Source: Nitriliruptoraceae bacterium (GTDB taxonomy: Bacteria > Actinomycetota > Nitriliruptoria > Nitriliruptorales > Nitriliruptoraceae). Taken from it: a stretch of 27,522 nucleotides of DNA. This document shows positions 14,862-21,822 of this stretch, piece by piece. Location of the stretch: positions 1-27,522 of the forward strand of contig SLDB01000181.1 of assembly GCA_007125475.1 (NCBI GenBank), in the 5' to 3' direction. The notes under the pieces are model-generated. The model saw only the letters and a program-made list of their open reading frames with translations. It had not been told where the DNA came from and ran no database searches. Position numbers and translations under genes: made by a program. Position 1 is the stretch's first letter. Each line of letters opens with the position of its first letter.

Positions 14862-14982
14862 GCTCATCCAGAGAGGTGGAGGGCTCGGGCCCGTCGAAAC
14901 CTCGGCAACCTCCGTCGTGACCTGAAGTCGCGTCGGGATGGTGCCAAACCCGGACCCGTCGGAAACGTCGTGGTCGATGAGC
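14862..14982 (+). promoter_or_regulatory. SAM-I (S-box) riboswitch aptamer
   Basis: The 121-base element has the S-box core in order. P1 is formed by GCTCATC (14862-14868) and GATGAGC (14976-14982). Between them come CAGAGAGGTGGAGGG, then GGGCCCGTCGAAACC with TCGGCAACC, the kink-turn and P2/pseudoknot region. P3 is CCGTCGTGAC with GTCGCGTCGG around CTGAA, then GGTGCCAAACCCGG precedes P4. These are the conserved SAM-contacting and kink-turn sequences of SAM-I, which binds S-adenosylmethionine and usually lowers expression of methionine and sulfur genes. SAM-IV, common in actinobacteria, shares part of the core, but the AGAGAGGTGGAGGG start and four-way order favour SAM-I. It lies on the same strand as, and 127 bases upstream of, the threonine-synthase-family gene. 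Confidence 0.93.
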
Positions 14983-15013
14983 GTGCGGCTCCCGCCGTCG
15001 CCACCATCGTCAG

Positions 15014-15103
15014 CGGCCTCCCCGACGGGGAGGCCGTCGCCGTTCGGCGGCCTCCTGACCGTACGGGCCGCCCCGGTCCGACGGGGACGATGAGGGCAGG
15101 AGG
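15014..15103 (+). promoter_or_regulatory. Riboswitch expression platform: 10-bp hairpin, anti-SD and SD
   Basis: CGGCCTCCCC (15014-15023) and GGGGAGGCCG (15027-15036) make a perfect 10-base stem over a GAC loop. The octamer CGGCCTCC recurs at 15048-15055, so the 15029-15036 strand could pair with either copy. The second copy is followed by CCTCCTG (15051-15057), complementary over seven bases to CAGGAGG (15097-15103), the ribosome-binding site of the next gene. This suggests control at translation initiation or by a T-less terminator. GATGAG, the P1 3' strand, also recurs at 15089-15094. Polarity cannot be decided by eye. Confidence 0.5.
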
Positions 15104-15109
15104 AGATCC

Positions 15110-16387
15110 GTGACCACACTTGATGTCGTGAACCCGGTCTGGACCGGGGATTTCGCGGTGAACGTCACCGGTCTGCGCTGTCGCGAGTGCGGTGAGACCG
15201 AGGAGCTCGGCGCCTCGCACGTGTGCTCGTGGTGCTTCGGGCCGTTGGAGGTCGCCTACGACGAGGCGGCGATCGGTTCCCGCGTCACACGTGAGCGCAT
15301 CGCGGCCGGACCGCGCTCACTTTGGCGGTACGGCGACCTGCTGCCGGTCCTCAGCGACGACCCCGCCGTCCGGGTCGACCTGGGCACCGGCTTCACCCCC
15401 CTGCGCCCCGCGCCGCGGCTGGCCGAACGACTCGGGCTGCGCGAGCTGTGGCTGAAGGACGACACCCGGAACCCGTCCGGCTCGTTCAAGGACCGCGTGG
15501 TCACGATCGCGCTGTCGGCGGCGAGGGCACTTGGGATCGACACCATCGCCTGCGCTTCGACGGGGAACCTCGCGAACTCGGTCTCGGCCCACGCCGCCGC
15601 CGCCGGTGTCCGGGCGTACGTGCTCATCCCCCGTGACCTCGAGCGCAGCAAGATCCTGGGCTCGGCGGTGTACGGCGCGAACGTGGTCGCCGTCGACGGC
15701 AACTACGACGACGTCAACCGTCTCGCCGCCGAGGTCGCCGACGTCGAGGGGTGGGGGTTCGTCAACGTCAACCTCCGGGCGTTCTACGCCGAAGGGTCCA
15801 AGACGATCGGGTACGAGATCGCCGAGCAGCTCGGTTGGGAGCTGCCGGACCACGTCGTCGCGCCCCTCGCCTCGGGGGCGATGTACGTCAAGATCCGGCG
15901 CGCCTTCCAGGACCTGCAGCGCCACGGGTTGATCGACGCCGAGATCCCGCGGATGAGCGGGGCCCAGGCCACCGGGTGTTCGCCGATCGCCGAGGCGTAC
16001 GGCCGTGACAGCCTCGACATCGAACCCCAGCGCCCGGACACCATCGCCCGGTCGCTGGCGATCGGGAACCCCGCCGACGGCTACTACGCCCTGAAAGTCG
16101 CCCGGGAGACCGGCGGGGCGATCGGGCACGTCCCCGACGACGAGGTCGTCGCCGGGATCCGGCTGCTGGCCGAGACCGAGGGGATCTTCGCGGAGACCGC
16201 CGGCGGGGTGACGGTGGCGAACCTGGTCCGTTTCGTCGAGTCCGGGGTGATCGAGCCCGGTGAACGCACCGTCGCGGTGATCTCCGGGAACGGCTACAAG
16301 ACCGTCGAGGTGTTGTCCGACACCGTCGGACCGACGTTCGAGGTCGCCCCGTCCCTCGACGAGCTCCGCGCCGCGATCGCCGGCTGA
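15110..16387 (+). CDS. Threonine-synthase-family PLP enzyme with N-terminal zinc ribbon
   Basis: The 425-residue product is a fold-type II PLP enzyme. It opens with a zinc ribbon (Cys24, Cys27, Cys39, Cys42 in CRECG and CSWC). The PLP lysine is Lys127 in NPSGSFKDR; ASTGNLANSVSAHAAAAG and the Gly-rich phosphate loop PLASGAMYVK follow, and VISGNGYKT lies near the end. Threonine synthase converts O-phosphohomoserine to threonine. The zinc-ribbon form resembles cyanobacterial and plant-type enzymes and differs from the shorter ThrC of actinobacterial hom-thrC-thrB operons. GTG 15110 has AGGAGG six bases upstream. A SAM riboswitch precedes it and a CysO-like carrier follows. Either it is the genome's threonine synthase under SAM control, or a phosphohomoserine sulfhydrylase that uses the carrier; the second is inference. 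Confidence 0.88.
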   Translation: MTTLDVVNPVWTGDFAVNVTGLRCRECGETEELGASHVCSWCFGPLEVAYDEAAIGSRVTRERIAAGPRSLWRYGDLLPVLSDDPAVRVDLGTGFTPLRPAPRLAERLGLRELWLKDDTRNPSGSFKDRVVTIALSAARALGIDTIACASTGNLANSVSAHAAAAGVRAYVLIPRDLERSKILGSAVYGANVVAVDGNYDDVNRLAAEVADVEGWGFVNVNLRAFYAEGSKTIGYEIAEQLGWELPDHVVAPLASGAMYVKIRRAFQDLQRHGLIDAEIPRMSGAQATGCSPIAEAYGRDSLDIEPQRPDTIARSLAIGNPADGYYALKVARETGGAIGHVPDDEVVAGIRLLAETEGIFAETAGGVTVANLVRFVESGVIEPGERTVAVISGNGYKTVEVLSDTVGPTFEVAPSLDELRAAIAG

Positions 16388-16440
16388 CCCCGGTCGGCGA
16401 CACCGAGACCGACACCGACACCATCGACCGACGCCCCGCC

Positions 16441-16462
16441 GGTCCACGCCGACGCGTGGGCC
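16441..16462 (+). terminator. Intercistronic hairpin between the PLP enzyme and the sulfur carrier
   Basis: GGTCCACGC (16441-16449) pairs with GCGTGGGCC (16454-16462) over a CGAC loop: nine pairs including one G-T. It lies in the 113-base gap, 38 bases before the carrier gene. It may be an attenuating terminator or a stabilising hairpin that sets different expression of the two genes. The rest of the gap has an ACCGAC-rich run but no visible promoter. Confidence 0.45.
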
Positions 16463-16500
16463 GCCGCCCTCCGTACGCCACATCCGTGAGGAGTCCGCAC

Positions 16501-16773
16501 ATGCCGAAGGTCCGTATCCCGACGCCGCTGCGCAAGCTCACCGACGGCGAGGCCGAGGTCCTCGTCGACGGCACCGACCTGCGTACGGTGGTCACCAACC
16601 TCGACGCCACCCACCCCGGGCTCGGCGAGCGGATCCTCGACGACGACGGTCAGCTGCGCCGGTTCGTGAACGTCTTCGTGCGTGACGAGGACATCCGTTT
16701 CCAGGACGGGCTCGACACCCAGGTCAGTGAGGACGACGTCGTGTCGATCGTCCCGGCGGTCGCCGGAGGCTGA
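16501..16773 (+). CDS. CysO/MoaD/ThiS-like ubiquitin-fold sulfur carrier protein
   Basis: The 90-residue protein has the beta-grasp fold and ends PAVAGG. The terminal Gly-Gly is the site that is adenylated and converted to a thiocarboxylate. The segment RRFVNVFVRDEDIRFQDGL and the ending closely resemble mycobacterial CysO, which delivers sulfide to O-phosphoserine on CysM, more than molybdopterin MoaD or ThiS. ATG 16501 has AGGAG seven bases upstream; the open frame upstream lacks family similarity. It follows the threonine-synthase-family gene in the same orientation. No activating E1 enzyme (MoeB-like), cysM or Mec peptidase is in the window, so those functions must come from elsewhere. 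Convergent with the antiporter, eight bases apart. Confidence 0.9.
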   Translation: MPKVRIPTPLRKLTDGEAEVLVDGTDLRTVVTNLDATHPGLGERILDDDGQLRRFVNVFVRDEDIRFQDGLDTQVSEDDVVSIVPAVAGG

Positions 16774-16781
16774 ACCGGGGA

Positions 16782-17726
16782 TCACCCGAACAGCAGCGGG
16801 ACCGTGGCGGCGTAGAAGACCAGCAGTACCGCCCCCTCCCAGGCCATCACCCGGCGCCCGGTGACCATGAACGCGGTCGCGACGGTGGCGACGCCGATCA
16901 TGAGCCACACCCCCAGGCCGGTGATGGTCGCACCGGCGACCTGGCCCGCACCGGCGAACGCCGCGGTGGCCCCGACACCGGCGGCGTTGAACAGGTTGCT
17001 GCCCAACAGGTTTCCGACGATCAGCCCGGTCTCCTGCTTCCTCGCCGCCTGCACCGCCGTGGCGAGTTCGGGCAGCGACGTCCCCACCGCGACGACGGTG
17101 AGGCCGATGAAGCTCTCCGACCACCCGAGGAGCTCGGCGGCGTGGGTCGCGGACACCACCAGCAGCTGGGCGCCGCCCAGGGTCGCGAGCAACCCGACTC
17201 CGGTGCGCAGGACCTCGCGGCGCACCATCACCGGGGAGGCGGTGAGGAACTCGGAGACCTCGGCGGCGATCGGGTCGTCGCCACCGCGCGAGTTGGTCAC
17301 GATCACCGTCAGCGACACCACCAGGATCGTGGCCAGCGCGAGGCCCTCCCACACGGTGACCCCGCCCTGGACGGCGATCCCGAACGCCACGACGGCGAAC
17401 AGCGACAGCGGCGCCTCACGTCGCAACGCCGGTGACTGCACCACGATGGGGGTGATCAGCGCGGCGACGCCGAGCACCAGGGTGAGGTTGGCGACGTTCG
17501 AGCCGACGATGTTGCCGACCGCGAGGTCCAGTGCTCCCTGCGCGCCCGCGAGGCCGGAGACGAGGAGTTCGGGGGCGCTGGTACCGAACCCGATCACGAC
17601 CGCGCCGACCACGATCGTGGAGACCTCGAGGCGGCGGGCGAGTCGGGCGGCGCCGATGACGAAGTGATCGGCCGCCACGGTGAGGACCGCGAGGCCGGCG
17701 ACGATCCCGAGGACGGCGAGTAGCAT
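16782..17726 (-). CDS. Calcium/sodium (CaCA family) cation antiporter
   Basis: This is a 314-residue membrane protein of the YrbG-like CaCA family, with about ten transmembrane helices. The two inverted alpha repeats that form the ion site are clear: FGTSAPELLVSGLAGAQG followed by GNIVGSNVANLTLVLG in the first half, and VGTSLPELATAVQAARKQ followed by GNLLGSNLFNAAGV in the second, with the essential Glu in each PEL. Family members exchange Ca2+ or K+ for Na+ or H+ across the plasma membrane; ion selectivity cannot be read here. ATG 17726 was chosen because the first helix begins at once (MLLAVLGIVAGLAV); the longer frame upstream is non-hydrophobic and Arg-rich. No ribosome-binding site precedes it, which fits leaderless expression. 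Confidence 0.92.
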   Translation of the reverse strand: MLLAVLGIVAGLAVLTVAADHFVIGAARLARRLEVSTIVVGAVVIGFGTSAPELLVSGLAGAQGALDLAVGNIVGSNVANLTLVLGVAALITPIVVQSPALRREAPLSLFAVVAFGIAVQGGVTVWEGLALATILVVSLTVIVTNSRGGDDPIAAEVSEFLTASPVMVRREVLRTGVGLLATLGGAQLLVVSATHAAELLGWSESFIGLTVVAVGTSLPELATAVQAARKQETGLIVGNLLGSNLFNAAGVGATAAFAGAGQVAGATITGLGVWLMIGVATVATAFMVTGRRVMAWEGAVLLVFYAATVPLLFG

Positions 17727-17733
17727 TCGGTGG

Positions 17734-17739
17734 ACGGTA
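17734..17739 (-). promoter_or_regulatory. -10 element placing a leaderless antiporter transcript
   Basis: On the minus strand TACCGT ends seven bases before the antiporter ATG, so transcription would start at or next to the A of the start codon. With no ribosome-binding site present, this looks like a leaderless mRNA. On the plus strand TAGCAT at 17721-17726 could serve the divergent nitrobindin gene. Confidence 0.4.
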
Positions 17740-17802
17740 GCTGTGCGCCGGGCCCGCGGTGCCCACCCCGCCCCCCGGAACGGGGCCGTCGACGGGAGCT
17801 CG

Positions 17803-18279
17803 ATGAACCACACGCCCACGTTGCACCCCGCGCTCAGGCCGTTGGCGCCGCTGGTCGGGGTGTTCACCGGTGATGGTGCCGGCGACTACCCGACGATCGA
17901 GGCGTTCACCTACCGCGAGGAGGTGACGTTCGGTCACGTCGGAGCGCCGGTCCTCGCCTACCACCAGCGCACCCGTTCGCCGGATGGGGCCCCGATGCAC
18001 GCCGAGAGCGGCTTCCTGCGGATGCCTGCCGCCGACCGGGTCGAGTGGACCCTGGCCCACAGCTTCGGGATCGTCGAGTTGTTGGAGGGCAGCTGGGACG
18101 GGCGGACCCTGGAACTGACGAGCACCTCCCTGGTGGGGAGCGCGACCGCCAAGGACGTCGGAGGTACCCGCCGCCGGTACCACCTCGAGGGCGACGTCCT
18201 GCGCACCGACGTGTGGATGTCGTACGCCGGGTACACGGACGAACACCACCTCACGTCGGTGCTGCACCGGGAGGTGTGA
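17803..18279 (+). CDS. Nitrobindin-like heme-binding beta-barrel protein (DUF1794/THAP4-like)
   Basis: The 158-residue protein opens with the nitrobindin signature, LVGVFTGDGAGDYPTIEAFTYREEVTFGHVGAPVLAYHQ. The Trp of the family's G-x-W-x-G-x-G is Phe here. It ends HLTSVLHREV, where family members place the heme-ligating His. Nitrobindins are small ten-stranded barrels that bind ferric heme, react with nitric oxide and isomerise peroxynitrite; the actinobacterial homologues are cytosolic. GGGAG at 17794-17798, four bases before ATG 17803, supports the start. It is divergent from the antiporter and 49 bases before a TauE-like gene in the same direction. Confidence 0.85.
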   Translation: MNHTPTLHPALRPLAPLVGVFTGDGAGDYPTIEAFTYREEVTFGHVGAPVLAYHQRTRSPDGAPMHAESGFLRMPAADRVEWTLAHSFGIVELLEGSWDGRTLELTSTSLVGSATAKDVGGTRRRYHLEGDVLRTDVWMSYAGYTDEHHLTSVLHREV

Positions 18280-18328
18280 CGGTGCCCCCTCGACCGGTGC
18301 ACGCCGCCGGCCGCCCGGGAGGGGTGTC

Positions 18329-19084
18329 CTGAGCGGTCTCGAGGTCGTCGCGGTCCTGGCCATCGGGGCCGGAGTCGGCCTCCTGGTGGGGTTGCTGGGG
18401 GCCGGCGGATCGGTGGTGACCGTTCCGGCGCTGATCCTGCTGCTGGGGTTGTCGGCGACGCAGGCGACGGCGACGTCGCTGGTGGTCGTCGCGTTGATCT
18501 CGGCCACCGGGGTCCTGGTCCACGCCCGTGCCGACCGCGTGGCCTGGCGGGTCGGTGGGATCTTCGCGGTGTTCGGCGTACCCGCCTCCGTCGCGGGCGG
18601 TTACCTCTCCGTCCTCCTGTCGGACCGCGCGTTGACGATCGTTCTCGTGGCGTTGCTGGGAGGGATCGGGGTGTGGATGTGGCGGCGTCCGGAGATGCGG
18701 TCGGCGGACCGGCCGGCGTCGTGGGGCAGGATCGCCTCGGCCGGCTTCGGCGCCGGTGTCCTCACCGGAACCCTCGGCGTCGGGGGCGGGTTCGCGATCG
18801 TGCCGGCGCTCTCCGGGCTGCTGGGTCTCCCGATCGGTCTCGCCGTCGGCACCTCGCAGCTGGTGCTGGTCGTCAACGCCCTCGCCGGGCTGCTGGGTCG
18901 GGCCGGCACCGGGGTCGTCGACGTCCCGCTCGGTCTGGTGTTCGCGCTCGGCGGTGGGGTCGGAACCCTCGTCGCGTCCCGGCTCGTCGAGCGCGTGCGT
19001 GGTGCGGCGCTCGCCCGCCTGTTCGCACTCATGCTCGTGATCGTGTCCGTCGCGCTCACCGTCGACCTCGTCGTCGCCTGGTGA
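18329..19084 (+). CDS. TauE/SafE family membrane transporter, probable CTG start
   Basis: The product of about 251 residues has seven to eight transmembrane helices and the duplicated TauE/SafE signature: VGLLGAGGSVVTVPALILLLG in the first half and TGTLGVGGGFAIVPALSGLLG in the second. Members are probable exporters of sulfite, sulfoacetate or other small anions; the substrate here is unknown. The first ATG/GTG in frame is GTG 18386, which would remove most of helix one. The frame is open upstream, and CTG 18329, six bases after GGGAGG (18317-18322), gives a complete first helix (LEVVAVLAIGAGVGLLVGLL). CTG is therefore the likely initiator. If GTG 18386 is used the protein has 232 residues. 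Confidence 0.8.
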   Translation: MSGLEVVAVLAIGAGVGLLVGLLGAGGSVVTVPALILLLGLSATQATATSLVVVALISATGVLVHARADRVAWRVGGIFAVFGVPASVAGGYLSVLLSDRALTIVLVALLGGIGVWMWRRPEMRSADRPASWGRIASAGFGAGVLTGTLGVGGGFAIVPALSGLLGLPIGLAVGTSQLVLVVNALAGLLGRAGTGVVDVPLGLVFALGGGVGTLVASRLVERVRGAALARLFALMLVIVSVALTVDLVVAW

Positions 19085-19087
19085 ACC

Positions 19088-19135
19088 CACGTACGTGTTC
19101 CAGTCGTGCCCCCGGGAACCACGGGGTGCCCGGGG
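19088..19135 (+). terminator. Palindrome and hairpin after the TauE-like gene
   Basis: CACGTACGTG at 19088-19097 is a perfect 10-base palindrome just after the stop. CCCCGGG (19110-19116) and CCCGGGG (19129-19135) form a 7-base stem over a 12-base loop. The second is a candidate terminator; the first could be a protein-binding site. Both lie in the 115-base gap before the flavoenzyme. Confidence 0.35.
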
Positions 19136-19167
19136 TTGGCGGGGGCGGTGTCCGCTCCGGCCCCCAT

Positions 19168-19173
19168 TAGGCT
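19168..19173 (+). promoter_or_regulatory. Candidate -10 (TAGGCT) of the flavoprotein reductase gene
   Basis: TAGGCT lies 26 bases before the ATG and fits the window's -10 pattern; the -35 region is poor. GAGGGGG at about 19189-19195 is the ribosome-binding site. Confidence 0.35.
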
Positions 19174-19199
19174 GCGGTGATCCGACCTGAGGGGGAGGC

Positions 19200-20573
19200 A
19201 TGACGGAACGGCTCGTGGTGATCGGCGGGGACGCGGCGGGGATGAGTGCGGCCTCGCAGGCGCGCCGGCTGCGCGGCCCCGACGACCTGGAGATCCTCGC
19301 CTTCGAACGCGGGACGACGACCTCCTACTCGGCGTGCGGGATCCCATACTGGGTCGCCGGACTCGTCGAGGAACGCGACGACCTCGTCGCCCGGTCGCCG
19401 GAGGAGTTCCGACAGCGCCAGGACATCGACGTCCGCACCGGTCACGAGGTGACCGCGATCGACACCGACGCACGGTGCGTGCGGGTCCGTGACCTCGGCA
19501 CGGGGACCGAGGCCGACCACGGCTACGACGAGGTGCTGATCGCGACCGGGGCGGAGCCGTTGCGCCCCCCGGTCTCCGGGATCGACGCCGAGGGGGTGTT
19601 CGGGGTGCAGAACCTCGATGACGGCGAGCGGATCCTCGACGCGGTGGCGGCCCGCGACCCTCAGACCGCCGTCGTGATCGGGGCGGGCTACATCGGGATC
19701 GAGATGGCCGAAGCGATGCTGCTGCGTGGCCTGCAGGTCCACGTCGTCGAGCTCGCCGAGGCCCCGATGGTCCGGATGGGTCCCGAGCTCGGGGGCAGGA
19801 TCGCCGAAGAGATGCGCGAGCTGGGGATCCACGTCCACCTCGGTGTCCCGGTGGAAGCCGTGAACCGCGGTGCCGACGGCTGGGTGTCCTCGGTGGTGTT
19901 CGGCGGCCGTGAGCTCGCCTGTGACCTCGTGGTCCTGGGTGCCGGGACCCGCCCGGCGAGCGGGCTGGCCCGTGAGGCGGGGATCCCCGTCGGCCCGAGC
20001 GGCGGGATCGTCACCGACCGTCGTCAGCGGACTCCCGTCGACGGTGTGTGGGCCGCCGGTGACTGTGCGGAGACGTTCCACCGCGTCTCCCGACAGCCGG
20101 TCTCGATCGCGCTGGGAACGATCGCGAACAAGCAGGGGCGGGTGGCCGGCCTCAACCTCGGCGGCGCCTACGGCACCTTCCCGGGGGTCCTCGGCACGGC
20201 GATCACCCGCATCTGCGAACTCGAGATCGCGTTGACCGGTCTCGACGAGGACGAGGCACGCCATGCCGGGTTCTCACCGGTCACCGCCACCGTCGACTCG
20301 ACGACGCGCGCCCACTACTTCCCGGGGGCCGAACCGATCACGATCACGATGGTCGCCGAGCGCGGAACCGGACGCCTCCTTGGCGCCCGCATCCTGGGCC
20401 GGGAAGGTGCCGGGAAGCGCATCGACGTCCTGGCCATGGCGGTGTGGAACGAGATGACCGTCGACGAACTCTCCCAGGTCGACCTCTCCTACGCACCACC
20501 GTTCTCGCCGGTGTGGGACCCGGTCCTGCGGGCGGCCCGGGCCAGCGCCTCGGCGGTCGGCGCGGCCGGCTGA
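19200..20573 (+). CDS. CoA-disulfide reductase/NADH oxidase-type flavoprotein
   Basis: The 457-residue protein belongs to the pyridine-nucleotide-disulfide oxidoreductases with a single active-site cysteine. It has FAD binding at VVIGGDAAGMSAASQARR, the Cys in SYSACGIPYWVAG (about residue 45), NAD(P) binding at VVIGAGYIGIEMAEAMLL, the second FAD motif GVWAAGDCAE, and a dimerisation domain with DLSYAPPFSPVWDP near the end. That end motif and the SxxCG cysteine are typical of CoA-disulfide reductases, water-forming NADH oxidases and related persulfide reductases. It lacks a C-terminal rhodanese domain. It probably keeps a small thiol reduced or removes oxygen; the substrate is open. It ends 42 bases before the convergent rimK-like gene. 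Confidence 0.88.
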   Translation: MTERLVVIGGDAAGMSAASQARRLRGPDDLEILAFERGTTTSYSACGIPYWVAGLVEERDDLVARSPEEFRQRQDIDVRTGHEVTAIDTDARCVRVRDLGTGTEADHGYDEVLIATGAEPLRPPVSGIDAEGVFGVQNLDDGERILDAVAARDPQTAVVIGAGYIGIEMAEAMLLRGLQVHVVELAEAPMVRMGPELGGRIAEEMRELGIHVHLGVPVEAVNRGADGWVSSVVFGGRELACDLVVLGAGTRPASGLAREAGIPVGPSGGIVTDRRQRTPVDGVWAAGDCAETFHRVSRQPVSIALGTIANKQGRVAGLNLGGAYGTFPGVLGTAITRICELEIALTGLDEDEARHAGFSPVTATVDSTTRAHYFPGAEPITITMVAERGTGRLLGARILGREGAGKRIDVLAMAVWNEMTVDELSQVDLSYAPPFSPVWDPVLRAARASASAVGAAG

Positions 20574-20615
20574 GGGCCGGACCTCGGGGACCGCCGCCTG
20601 GGGGTCACGTGGGGA

Positions 20616-20633
20616 TCACGCCTTGCGGCGTGA
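20616..20633. terminator. Hairpin at the convergent junction
   Basis: TCACGCC (20616-20622) and GGCGTGA (20627-20633) form a perfect 7-base stem over TTGC. It spans the stop codon of the minus-strand ATP-grasp gene and lies 43 bases after the plus-strand flavoenzyme, so it could end transcripts from either side. Confidence 0.45.
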
Positions 20634-21524
20634 CCGGGCGGTACGAGGTGGTCCGGCGTTCGCCTCGATGTGCTCGACGACCTTCCCGGCGACGTCGATC
20701 TTGGTGGCCGCCTCGATCCCCTCCAACCCCGGCGAGGAGTTCACCTCGAGGACGACCGGGCCGTGGTTCGAGCGCATCAGGTCGACGCCGGCGATGGTCA
20801 GCCCCAGGATCTTCGCCGCCCGCTTCGCGGTGGCGCGCTCCTCGGGGGTGAGCTTGGCCCGTACCGCCTGCCCGCCACGGTGGACGTTGGAACGGAACTC
20901 GCCGGGGGCGGCGGTGCGCTCCATCGCGGCGACGACGCGGTTGCCGACCACGAACGCCCGGATGTCGCTGCCCCCGGCCTCCTTGATGAACTCCTGGACG
21001 AGGATGTTGGCGTCGAGCTGCATGAACGCGCCGATCACCGACTCGGCGGCCTTCTTCGTCTCGGCGAGTACCACGCCCATCCCCTGGGTCCCCTCGAGGA
21101 GCTTGACGACCAGAGGGGCCCCACCGACCAGCGAGATCAACCCGGTGATGTCCTTCGTCGAGTGGGCGAAGGAGGTCACCGGAAGGCCTACGCCCTCGGC
21201 CGCCAGCAGTTGCAGGGACCGCAGCTTGTCCCGGGAGCGGGAGATCCCCTGCGACTCCACCGACGGGTAGACCCCCATCATCTCGAACTGGCGCACGACG
21301 GCGGTGCCGTAGAACGTGTGCGTCGCGCCGATCCGTGGGATCACCGCGTCGAGGTGTTCGAGGGGCTGCCCCGCGTACACGATCGCCGGGCGGTGCGAGG
21401 CGATGTCGATCACGCACCGCAGGTAGTCGAGGATCCGGACCTCGTGACCACGCTCCTCGGCGGCCTCCTTGAGGCGACGCGTCGAGTACAGCGACGAGTT
21501 CCGGGACAGGATGGCGATCTTCAC
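20616..21524 (-). CDS. rimK: RimK-like ATP-grasp ligase
   Basis: The 302-residue product matches RimK in length and layout. The N-terminal domain starts KIAILSRNSSLYSTRRLKEAA; ATP-grasp motifs are LVVKLLEGTQGMGVVLAE, VQEFIKEAGGSDIRAFVVG and GVDLMRSNHGPVVLEVN with SSPGLEGIE, which supplies the metal ligands. RimK adds glutamates to the C-terminus of ribosomal protein S6 and can make poly-alpha-glutamate; close relatives make coenzyme F420 or pterin glutamyl tails, so the acceptor here is uncertain. The start is GTG 21524 with only a weak GAGG upstream. A basic tail (RTARSRRKA) ends the protein. It diverges from the DUF3309 gene and stands alone on its strand. Confidence 0.88.
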   Translation of the reverse strand: MKIAILSRNSSLYSTRRLKEAAEERGHEVRILDYLRCVIDIASHRPAIVYAGQPLEHLDAVIPRIGATHTFYGTAVVRQFEMMGVYPSVESQGISRSRDKLRSLQLLAAEGVGLPVTSFAHSTKDITGLISLVGGAPLVVKLLEGTQGMGVVLAETKKAAESVIGAFMQLDANILVQEFIKEAGGSDIRAFVVGNRVVAAMERTAAPGEFRSNVHRGGQAVRAKLTPEERATAKRAAKILGLTIAGVDLMRSNHGPVVLEVNSSPGLEGIEAATKIDVAGKVVEHIEANAGPPRTARSRRKA

Positions 21525-21648
21525 GGCGTGGGGGCCTCGTGCGTCAGGTGGTCGGGGCCGGGATACCGTACTCGCCGAGGCGGAACGCCGTGTGTGCCCG
21601 GGCCGGCGGCACGAGACGCCGGATCAGCGTGAGCAGGAGAGCGAAGCG

Positions 21649-21810
21649 ATGGCGCGACTCGCCCCCGTCCTCGCCCTCGGCGTCCTGATCATCCTGGTGC
21701 TGCCGGTGTGGCGGTGGTCGCGGGGGTGGGGCTGGCCACCGGTCGGGATCCTGCTGATGGGGTTGGTCACCCTCGTGCTGTTCACGTTCGTGGCGATCGA
21801 GCCGGACTGA
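21649..21810 (+). CDS. Small DUF3309-like membrane protein
   Basis: This 53-residue hydrophobic protein has two transmembrane helices (LAPVLALGVLIILVLPVW and VGILLMGLVTLVLFTFVA) joined by RWSRGWGWPP. The central SRGWGWPP with flanking helices resembles the DUF3309 family; no function is known. ATG 21649 has AGGAGA at 21635-21640, eight bases upstream. The frame is open for 60 codons further but that part is Arg-rich and overlaps the rimK start on the other strand, so it is not used. A -10-like TACCGT lies at 21564-21569. It converges on the DNA-repair-type gene with 12 bases between. Confidence 0.75.
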   Translation: MARLAPVLALGVLIILVLPVWRWSRGWGWPPVGILLMGLVTLVLFTFVAIEPD

Positions 21811-21822
21811 CCCCGGTCGGCG

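Noticed and set aside
21469..21648. An N-terminal 60-residue extension of the DUF3309 protein
   Set aside because: The extension is Arg/Glu-rich, antisense to the rimK start and lacks a ribosome-binding site, whereas ATG 21649 has a good one and begins a membrane protein.
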